This document shows, piece after piece, positions 1 through 5,534 of a stretch of DNA of 8,155 nucleotides. Both the position numbers and the translations under genes were made by a program. Under the pieces are notes generated by a model. It was not told the origin of the DNA and did not search any database. It saw nothing but the letters and a program-made list of their open reading frames with translations. Within the stretch, counting starts at the first letter, position 1. Each line of letters opens with the position of its first letter. The stretch is from an uncultured Burkholderiales bacterium (GTDB lineage: Bacteria; Pseudomonadota; Gammaproteobacteria; Burkholderiales; Burkholderiaceae_C). The stretch covers positions 1-8,155 of the forward strand of contig CAIYKK010000079.1 in the NCBI GenBank assembly GCA_903926695.1, read 5' to 3'.

Positions 1-357
1 GTGAATGCGGTGGCGCACCGCGATTACTCCATACATGGCGCGCGCATTCGTTTCTTTATGTTTTCCGACCGCCTGGAAATATGTGTGCCCGGCCCGCTGG
101 CCAACACCATGTCGATTGACACGATGACACGCATGTCTTTGCCACGCAATGATGTGCTGTGCAGTTTGCTGTCACGCATGCCGATGCGGGAATTTGATCT
201 GGGCCGCCAATACCTGATGGACAAGCGCGGCGCGGGCGTCGAGGTTATCTTGAAAGAAAGCGAAGCCCTCTCAGGCCGTAAACCCAGCTACTGCCAAGTG
301 GCAGATATGGAATTGCAACTCACTATTTACGCGGCCCCCTCGCCCCATGCCAACTAA
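1..357 (+). CDS. ATP-binding protein, AlbA_2/HATPase_c_4 (RecG-like C-terminal) family, C-terminal fragment
   Basis: This is the last 118 codons of a gene that begins left of the window. The GTG at base 1 is almost certainly an internal valine, because the opening residues VNAVAHRDYS match the conserved family block (E-A-[LI]-[VI]-N-A-[VI]-x-H-R-D-Y). That block is the N-box-like part of a GHKL-type ATP-binding fold, here N2, H6 and D8. A later MDKRGAGV segment (residues about 73-80) corresponds to the glycine-containing ATP-lid region. In full-length relatives an N-terminal AlbA_2 (Schlafen-like) domain precedes this part. Such proteins are usually annotated as putative DNA-binding regulators or 'ATP-dependent DNA helicase RecG-like', although they have no helicase motors. 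The stop codon TAA (355-357) shares its last base with the ATG of the restriction gene, so the two are very probably co-transcribed and translationally coupled. A role as regulator or accessory subunit of the type III system is inference. Confidence 0.8.
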   Translation: MNAVAHRDYSIHGARIRFFMFSDRLEICVPGPLANTMSIDTMTRMSLPRNDVLCSLLSRMPMREFDLGRQYLMDKRGAGVEVILKESEALSGRKPSYCQVADMELQLTIYAAPSPHAN

Positions 358-366
358 TGCCCACTA
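347..366 (+). repeat. Tandem 10-bp duplication at the gene junction
   Basis: ATGCCAACTA (347-356) is followed directly by ATGCCCACTA (357-366), a 9/10 match. The stop codon of the upstream gene and the start codon of res both fall in this repeat. Gain or loss of a 10-bp unit would shift the frame and change the coupling. With only two copies the repeat may be coincidental. Confidence 0.5.
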
Positions 367-3350
367 ATCACGCCCAATTTCAATACACCCGCCTGACGCA
401 CCAGAGCCAGGCGGTTCAGAGCATTATCGATGCGCTGGCCGATGTGGGTTTTTCGCCGCCCGCTGGCATGCAGGCGAACCCGGTGTTTATTCCCAGCGAA
501 GCCGCGCCCGCGCTGCGCGCCAACATTGCGCGCATCCGGGAGGCCAGCCATATTCAAGCCGGTGCGGTCGAAGTCGCCACCACCGCCACGCCCGCCCTGA
601 ATCTGGACGTGCTGATGGAAACCGGCACCGGCAAGACTTTCACCTTTATCGAAACCATTCACAAGCTGCACCAGGAATATGGGCTCGCCAAGTTCATCGT
701 ACTGGTGCCCAGCAACGCGATTCGCCAGGGCACGCTAAAAAGCCTGCAAACCACGGCGGCGTTCTTTTCCAGGGAATACGACAATCAGAAAATCAGCGTT
801 TTTAATTATTCCAGCCGCACGGTGTCCGGCTTCATTCACGCGGCGAACAAGGGCATTTCGGTGCTGGTGGCGACTTACCAGTCGTTTGCCGGTGACAGCA
901 AGGTGATTAACCAGCGCGGCATCGAGGCCAGTCTGTTCGGCCACGCCAAAAGCTATATGGAGGCGCTAGCCGCGATTCGCCCGGTGCTCATCATCGACGA
1001 GCCGCACCGCTTCGAGGGCAAGCAGACGCAGGAATACCTAGCCAAATTCAGGCCGTTGCTGACGATTCGCTTCGGCGCCACCTTCAAGGGCGAGAGCGAC
1101 GCGCTGAAATACAAAAACCTGATTTACACGCTCGACAGCCTGGAAGCCTTCCGCCAGCGGCTGGTCAAGGGCATCACGGTCGATACCGTAGGAACCGGCG
1201 CGGACATGGCGCAGCTGCTGTGTTTTCATTCCGTCAGCGGCACCGCCAAGGAGCGCAGCGCGCAGGTCAGCTACCAGACGCTGGCGGGCAAAGCGGCCAG
1301 CGTGGCGCTGCAGGCCAAGGACAATCTGGGCGAAAAAACTGGCATCGGCTTTCTGGACGGCCATGTGGTCGAAGCCGTGACCGCCAAGGAAGTGCGCTTT
1401 ACCAACGACTTTGCGCTGCCGCTGGGCCAGGCCACGTCTTACGGCATGCTGGCCGAGCAGATGCAGGCGCTCATCATTGAGCGCAGCATTGCCAACCATT
1501 TCGAGCGCGAAGAAGCCCTGTTCAAACGCGGTATCAAGGCGCTGAGCCTGTTCTTCATCGACGCGGTGGCCAAGTACCTGCCCGAGGGCCAAAAGCCCGC
1601 CGTGGTGCGCGAAGCCTTCGAGCGCCATTACCGGGCGCAGCTCGCCGCGATGCTGGAAAAACCCGATCTGGACGCAGGCTACCGCGCTTATCTGGAACGC
1701 AGCGCCGCCGACATTGGCCGGGTGCATAAAGGCTATTTCGCCCGCTCGCACAGCGAAAAAGGCGAAGAAGAAGCCATCAAACTGATCTTGCAGGAGAAAG
1801 AAAAACTGCTGTCGTTTGACACCGATTTGCGCTTTATTTTCTCGATGTGGGCGCTGCAGGAAGGCTGGGACAACCCGAACATTTTCACGCTCTGCAAGCT
1901 CGCGCCGAGCAACTCGAAAATCACCAAGCTGCAGCAAATCGGGCGCGGCCTGCGTCTGGCGGTGAACCAGCAACTGGAGCGCGTGCCCCTGAGCGACGCA
2001 GCGTTTGACGAGATCAACGAGCTGGTCGTGGTCGTGCCCGCCAGCGAAAGCGATTTTGTCGAATCGATTCAAAGCGAGATTTCCGCCCACAGCGTGCAGC
2101 GCGTCTCAAGGGTGTTTGACGACGCCGTGCTGGCCGAGTTTGGCGTGGCCCCGAGCACGCGGGTGGCGGGTCGGGTGCTAGACGCGCTGGCGGCGCTGGG
2201 CGTGGTCGCACTGGACGACATCACGGGCCAGGCCACCTTGCTGCTGGAGCGCAGCGCCTACCGCGCCAGACGCGACGAGATTCTGGCCCGGCTCAAAACC
2301 ATTGCCGGTATCGAGCCGCTGAATGCGGAAAAAATGCAGGACTATCTGGACGCCTATTACGAGGGTTACGGCCAGGTCAAGCGCAAGACGGATCCGCTGC
2401 CGGCCACGCTGCACGTCAACGCCGGGCAATACCAGAAATTCAAGGAACTCTGGGAAAACCTCAACCGCGACGCCGTGATGCGCTACGAGCTGGACAGCGA
2501 AGAACTGAGCGCCAACATTGCCCGGCGCATTGCCGCCGATTTTGAAGTGCGCCCCTTGAGTCTGAGCATCAGGCGAACCGAGTCGGTGCAAAACCTGCAC
2601 CAGGCGCAAAGCACGCAGCAAAGCTACACGGTGGCCTCGCATGCGGTCTATACGCTGGCGGCCTTTGTGCGCGAACTGGCCAACGTCACCAAACTGAGTT
2701 TTCACACTGTCAGCCGCATTTTGTCGAACATGCCAGCGGACAAATTCGCGCAGATTCAGCACAACGAAAACCGCGCTCTGGCAACGCTGAAGGATTTGAT
2801 CACGCGCTGCATTCACGAGCTGGTGGTGAACACCGTCGCGTATGAATTGCGCGAAGTGCGCGCCAAAACCGCGTTGACTGACACCGTCGGGACGCTGCTG
2901 GCCAGCCTGCCCGTCTCGCAGTGCGGTAAGGAAATTCACCCGATTAGCAACGCGGTGGTGCAAGGAAAATCCTTGTACGAAGAGGCCTTCATGCCGGTGG
3001 ACAGCCAGATTGAGCGCGACACGGTGGATGAGTCCAGCGACACCAAAATCACCGTGTTTGCCAAGCTGCCAAAAATCAATATTCCGACGCCGGTCGGCAG
3101 CTACAACCCGGATTTTGGCTACGTCATCGAGCAGCAGGGCGCGGCGCAGGCACTGTATCTGGTCGTCGAAACCAAGGGCTATGACAGCCTGAATGAGATT
3201 TCCACCAAAGAAAATTCAAAAATCCAAAGTGCGCGCCAATTCTTCAAAGCCCTGCAGGCGCAAGGCGTTCCGGTGCGCTACGAAACCAAAATCAACAGCG
3301 ATTCACTGGCCCAGCTGATCGCGCAAATTGACAACCCCGCTTCAAAATAA
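357..3350 (+). CDS. res: Type III restriction-modification system endonuclease subunit (Res)
   Basis: This 997-aa protein is the ATP-dependent translocase/nuclease subunit that, with a Mod methyltransferase, cleaves unmodified DNA in the cytoplasm. Superfamily 2 helicase motifs are visible in order: a Q-motif-like TRLTHQ (11-16), Walker A METGTGKT (87-94), Walker B DEPH (214-217, the variant typical of type III Res), RFGATFK (238-244, motif III region), ALQEGWDN (499-506) and QIGRGLRL (527-534, motif VI with the arginine finger). Near the C-terminus P918-D919 and E938-T-K940 form a PD-(D/E)XK nuclease site. Length is normal for Res and there is no internal stop or frameshift, so the protein looks active. 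The start ATG overlaps the preceding stop (TAATG) and no Shine-Dalgarno is visible, which suggests coupled translation. The mod gene is not in the window and is expected upstream. The family call is certain; the DNA target cannot be read from Res. Confidence 0.95.
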   Translation: MPTNHAQFQYTRLTHQSQAVQSIIDALADVGFSPPAGMQANPVFIPSEAAPALRANIARIREASHIQAGAVEVATTATPALNLDVLMETGTGKTFTFIETIHKLHQEYGLAKFIVLVPSNAIRQGTLKSLQTTAAFFSREYDNQKISVFNYSSRTVSGFIHAANKGISVLVATYQSFAGDSKVINQRGIEASLFGHAKSYMEALAAIRPVLIIDEPHRFEGKQTQEYLAKFRPLLTIRFGATFKGESDALKYKNLIYTLDSLEAFRQRLVKGITVDTVGTGADMAQLLCFHSVSGTAKERSAQVSYQTLAGKAASVALQAKDNLGEKTGIGFLDGHVVEAVTAKEVRFTNDFALPLGQATSYGMLAEQMQALIIERSIANHFEREEALFKRGIKALSLFFIDAVAKYLPEGQKPAVVREAFERHYRAQLAAMLEKPDLDAGYRAYLERSAADIGRVHKGYFARSHSEKGEEEAIKLILQEKEKLLSFDTDLRFIFSMWALQEGWDNPNIFTLCKLAPSNSKITKLQQIGRGLRLAVNQQLERVPLSDAAFDEINELVVVVPASESDFVESIQSEISAHSVQRVSRVFDDAVLAEFGVAPSTRVAGRVLDALAALGVVALDDITGQATLLLERSAYRARRDEILARLKTIAGIEPLNAEKMQDYLDAYYEGYGQVKRKTDPLPATLHVNAGQYQKFKELWENLNRDAVMRYELDSEELSANIARRIAADFEVRPLSLSIRRTESVQNLHQAQSTQQSYTVASHAVYTLAAFVRELANVTKLSFHTVSRILSNMPADKFAQIQHNENRALATLKDLITRCIHELVVNTVAYELREVRAKTALTDTVGTLLASLPVSQCGKEIHPISNAVVQGKSLYEEAFMPVDSQIERDTVDESSDTKITVFAKLPKINIPTPVGSYNPDFGYVIEQQGAAQALYLVVETKGYDSLNEISTKENSKIQSARQFFKALQAQGVPVRYETKINSDSLAQLIAQIDNPASK

Positions 3351-3357
3351 GTAAGTA
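3328..3357 (+). promoter_or_regulatory. Possible serB promoter inside the 3' end of res (weak)
   Basis: A perfect -35 hexamer TTGACA lies at 3328-3333, within the last codons of res. With an 18-base spacer the -10 position would be TAAGTA (3352-3357), which matches the consensus at only two of six bases. If used, transcription would start within a base or two of the serB ATG and give a nearly leaderless message. This would fit the absence of a clear ribosome binding site, but chance is a real alternative. Confidence 0.2.
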
Positions 3358-3365
3358 AATTTTTC

Positions 3366-4076
3366 ATGACCCCTACGCAAACCTCCCCCGGCCTCGTCGT
3401 CAACACGCCCATTTCTGGCCTCAAGCTCAGCGACTTCAAGCTGATTGCCTTTGATATGGATTCAACCCTCATCAACATCGAGTGCATCGACGAAATTGCC
3501 GACGCCGTGGGCCGCAAGGCGCAAGTCGCGGCCATCACCGAAGCGGCCATGCGCGGCGAAATCACCGACTTCAAGGACAGCCTGCGCCGCCGCGTGGCGC
3601 TGCTTCAGGGCGTGAGCGTCGCCAGCATGGAAGAGGTTTACCGCGAGCGCCTGCGCCTGAACCCCGGCGCCGCCGAACTGGTGCGCGCCTGCAAAGCGGC
3701 CGGCCTGAAGGTGCTGCTGGTCAGCGGCGGTTTTACCTATTTTGCTGACCGGGTGCGCGATTTGCTGGACATCGACTACCTGCGCGCCAACGTGCTGGAA
3801 ATTCAAAACGGCCTGCTCACCGGCAAGCTGGTCGATCAGCCCTGGGGCGACATCTGCGACGGCGAGGAAAAGCGCCGCACGCTGCTGGCCACCTGCGCCG
3901 AATTGGGGATTGAGCCGCGCCAAGCCATTGCAATGGGCGACGGCGCGAACGACCTGCCGATGATGGGCGTGGCCGGGCTGTCCGTGGCCTATCACGCCAA
4001 GCCGAAAGTGCGCGAGCAGGCGATGGTGGCGATCAACGAGGGCGGTCTGGACCGGCTGCTGGAACTGCTCAAATAA
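3366..4076 (+). CDS. serB: Phosphoserine phosphatase SerB
   Basis: This 236-aa cytoplasmic HAD-superfamily enzyme catalyses the last step of L-serine synthesis, O-phospho-L-serine + H2O to L-serine + phosphate, with Mg2+. All four HAD motifs are present: the nucleophile motif DMDST (30-34, nucleophile D30, acid/base D32), SGG (120-122), the phosphate-binding lysine K169, and GDGANDLPM (191-199, with D192 and D196 for Mg2+). The cap region following ECIDEIAD (39-46) is typical of SerB. The length matches the short SerB of Comamonadaceae, which lacks the N-terminal ACT domains of some other SerBs. The ATG at 3366 is the only sensible start: the in-frame codon five before it is the res stop, and the next Met is the catalytic-motif M31. 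No good Shine-Dalgarno is visible, only the weak AAGTAAG. Its position 15 bases after res suggests either read-through or the weak promoter noted inside res. Confidence 0.97.
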   Translation: MTPTQTSPGLVVNTPISGLKLSDFKLIAFDMDSTLINIECIDEIADAVGRKAQVAAITEAAMRGEITDFKDSLRRRVALLQGVSVASMEEVYRERLRLNPGAAELVRACKAAGLKVLLVSGGFTYFADRVRDLLDIDYLRANVLEIQNGLLTGKLVDQPWGDICDGEEKRRTLLATCAELGIEPRQAIAMGDGANDLPMMGVAGLSVAYHAKPKVREQAMVAINEGGLDRLLELLK

Positions 4077-4107
4077 TTGCGCCACCCAAGCGACGAAACC
4101 ATGCGCT

Positions 4108-4380
4108 TTACGGCGCGGCCTTGCGCCGCTGCACCTGCCCCGGCGCACTGGCCGATGCCGGAACGCACCCCGCCGCGTGGCGCTGGCCGTTGCACACTTC
4201 ATGGCTGATGGCCAAATTGTCGGCGTGGCTGTTGCCGCCCTCGCACAGCGGCACGATGTGCTCCAGCGTCGCGGCTTCGGGCGTCACATGCGCGCCGCAG
4301 ACCCAGCACGGCACCTGACCGTGGAGCTGGCGCGCCACGGTGCGGTACATCTTGAGCCGCAGGTGTCCGAGGCTGCTCAT
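4108..4380 (-). CDS. Small HNH endonuclease
   Basis: This 90-aa protein has the hallmarks of an HNH (beta-beta-alpha metal) nuclease: a zinc knuckle CWVC (C25, C28), the catalytic EHIVP (E40, H41), a GG turn (48-49), DNL (54-56, N55) and HEVCNGQRH (60-68, with C63, N64 and R67-H68). The second half of the zinc knuckle reads HxxC where CxxC is usual. The C-terminal 20 residues are alanine-, proline- and arginine-rich and probably unstructured. Its ATG lies only 2 bases after the stop of the upstream DUF2726 gene. A Shine-Dalgarno-like AAAGG sits 9 bases before it, inside the end of that gene, so the two are surely co-expressed. Such HNH proteins range from restriction enzymes to housekeeping or phage nucleases, and the substrate cannot be told from sequence. 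No methylase is adjacent to this gene. The gene converges on serB across a 31-base gap that holds no convincing terminator. Confidence 0.85.
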   Translation of the reverse strand: MSSLGHLRLKMYRTVARQLHGQVPCWVCGAHVTPEAATLEHIVPLCEGGNSHADNLAISHEVCNGQRHAAGCVPASASAPGQVQRRKAAP

Positions 4381-4382
4381 GC

Positions 4383-5078
4383 TTAAAAGCCTTTTTTCAC
4401 GTTTTTGACCGGCGCGGGCTTGGGCGGCTTTTCGGGCTGCTTGGTGAAGGTGCGCAGTTCTGCCTGGAAGCGGGCTTGTTCGGCGGAGAACTGGCTGCGT
4501 TCATACAACACCGTTTCCTGCTCTTCGACCACGTCGGCTTTTGGCACTTCGCCCAAGAAAGCGGCCCGCATCGTGCTCGCAGCAGGCAAGCTCGCAGGCG
4601 TCACCATGACGTAAGCGATGCCGCAATCGGACAGCAAGCGCTCTTTGAGTTCGCGGGTGTTTTTGGTCGATGGCGAGCGGCCCGGCACATCAACGCAACC
4701 GACGACCTTGCCCGCCACGGTGCAAATCGTAAACGTCGCATAAACACCGCTTAGCAACTCCATCCAGCGCTCAAAATCAACCCTCGCGTTGGCTTTGGCT
4801 TGGGCGCTGGCGGCTCTCTTTTTGGCGTCATTGAGGGTGGTAAAACGCAAAATCGGCGCTTTCACCATCACCTGATAGTCAGGAAACACCTCGCGCAGCC
4901 AACTCCAGACCTTGTCTTCCGTCGGATTGACCAGACTGCGCGAGACCAGCGGCCACTTTTCCGGCAGATACAGCTTGGGGGGGGCGCTGCGCTTGAGCTG
5001 CCAGGCATACAGTGCGGCACCCAGCGCCAGACTGGCCAGCAAGCCCAGGGCCAGCATGAGCCATGTTGATCCACTCAT
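4383..5078 (-). CDS. Membrane-anchored DUF2726-like protein
   Basis: This 231-aa protein starts with a hydrophobic segment (about residues 5-26) followed by KR, so it is most likely a single-pass inner membrane anchor with the rest in the cytoplasm. The core (about 50-165) resembles DUF2726: LVNPTEDKVWSWLREVFPDY is the usual 'N-terminal helix plus DY' opening, followed by a beta-rich VDF/GVYATF...VVGCVDVPG stretch and a helix-strand ending in CGIAYVMVTP. DUF2726 is thought to have a restriction-endonuclease-like fold. By remembered alignment, however, the acidic positions of that core look altered here (VDVPG in place of an IELDD-like block), so catalysis is doubtful. The tail (about 212-231) is rich in Lys and Pro. 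The ATG at 5078 is fixed by an excellent Shine-Dalgarno (AAGAGGAG, 6 bases upstream). The gene follows an intrinsic terminator and is coupled to the HNH gene. Its function is unknown; a DNA-related role with the HNH partner is inference. Confidence 0.75.
   Translation of the reverse strand: MSGSTWLMLALGLLASLALGAALYAWQLKRSAPPKLYLPEKWPLVSRSLVNPTEDKVWSWLREVFPDYQVMVKAPILRFTTLNDAKKRAASAQAKANARVDFERWMELLSGVYATFTICTVAGKVVGCVDVPGRSPSTKNTRELKERLLSDCGIAYVMVTPASLPAASTMRAAFLGEVPKADVVEEQETVLYERSQFSAEQARFQAELRTFTKQPEKPPKPAPVKNVKKGF
4390..4396 (-). promoter_or_regulatory. Ribosome binding site of the HNH gene
   Basis: On the minus strand AAAAAGG lies 9 bases before the HNH ATG and overlaps the last codons (Lys-Lys-Gly) of the upstream gene. 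It supports the 4380 start and translational coupling. Confidence 0.5.
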
Positions 5079-5084
5079 AAATCA

Positions 5085-5092
5085 CTCCTCTT
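5085..5092 (-). promoter_or_regulatory. Strong ribosome binding site of the DUF2726-like gene
   Basis: On the minus strand AAGAGGAG ends 6 bases before the ATG at 5078. It is the best Shine-Dalgarno in the window and decides the start of this gene. Confidence 0.8.
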
Positions 5093-5103
5093 GGTTGGCG
5101 GAC

Positions 5104-5125
5104 AAAAAACCCTGCAGTATGCAGG
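5104..5125 (-). terminator. Intrinsic (Rho-independent) terminator after yciH
   Basis: Read on the minus strand, the perfect 6-bp stem CCTGCA / TGCAGG with loop TAC is followed by G and six T residues. It begins 5 bases after the yciH stop. It would end the pbp-yciH transcript, yet it lies only 25 bases before the next ATG in the same direction. The stem is short, so termination may be partial. Confidence 0.65.
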
Positions 5126-5130
5126 TATTT

Positions 5131-5493
5131 TCAGCCGCCAGCGCGTTTGGCTGCGTAGCCCTGCTTGAGCAGCGCCTGCAGCACGGTGTTGCAGTGGTCG
5201 CCCTGCACTTCGATCACGCCGTCCTTGACCGTGCCGCCCGAGCCGCAGGCGGCCTTGAGCTGCTTGGCCAGCTTGACCAGTGCGGTCTCGTCCAGCGGCA
5301 CGCCGGTCACCAGCGTGACGGTTTTGCCGCCCCGCCCCTTGGTGCTGCGCGAGACGCGGACCACGCCATCGGTTTTGGGCGCGGCCTTGAGCTGCTTGCA
5401 AATGCAGGCGGCGGCGGGCTGGCGGCAGTCGGGGCACATTCTTCCGGCGTCGGTGGAATAGACGAGGCCACTGCGGGAGAGAGAGTTTTTCAT
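5131..5493 (-). CDS. yciH: YciH/SUI1 family translation initiation factor
   Basis: This 120-aa bacterial homologue of eukaryotic eIF1 (SUI1) is thought to bind the small ribosomal subunit and influence start-codon fidelity. In E. coli, YciH has been linked to stress-related inhibition of translation. The SUI1 domain covers about residues 43-118, with the basic loop TKGRGGKTVT (51-60) and the signature CGSGGTVKDGVIEVQGDH (83-100). The N-terminus LVYSTDAGRM (10-19) matches the start region of other YciH proteins and supports the ATG at 5493. Between it and the domain lies a four-cysteine cluster (C20, C23, C30, C32; CxxC-x6-CxC) that is absent from E. coli YciH as remembered and could bind a metal. 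The gene follows pbp by 41 bases in the same direction and is closed by an intrinsic terminator. No clear Shine-Dalgarno is seen. Confidence 0.93.
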   Translation of the reverse strand: MKNSLSRSGLVYSTDAGRMCPDCRQPAAACICKQLKAAPKTDGVVRVSRSTKGRGGKTVTLVTGVPLDETALVKLAKQLKAACGSGGTVKDGVIEVQGDHCNTVLQALLKQGYAAKRAGG

Positions 5494-5534
5494 GCTGGCG
5501 GTAATGAGAAGAAATTGCCCACAGAATTTCAGCT

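Noticed and set aside
1038..2090. Long open frame on the - strand opposite res (350 codons)
   Set aside because: It is a shadow of the helicase coding region, with no domain and no ribosome binding site.
4111..4128. Hairpin CGGCGC / GCGCCG at the end of the HNH gene
   Set aside because: It lies within coding sequence and has no T-run on either side, so it is not supported as a terminator between the convergent genes.
3462..4202. Open frame on the - strand opposite serB (246 codons)
   Set aside because: It is a shadow frame across serB and the end of the HNH gene, with biased composition and no recognisable motif.
5511..5530. Inverted repeat GAAATT / AATTTC between the PBP and yciH genes
   Set aside because: It is a 6-bp, mostly A-T stem with an 8-base loop and no T-run. 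It is too weak to call a terminator, so pbp and yciH are treated as one unit.
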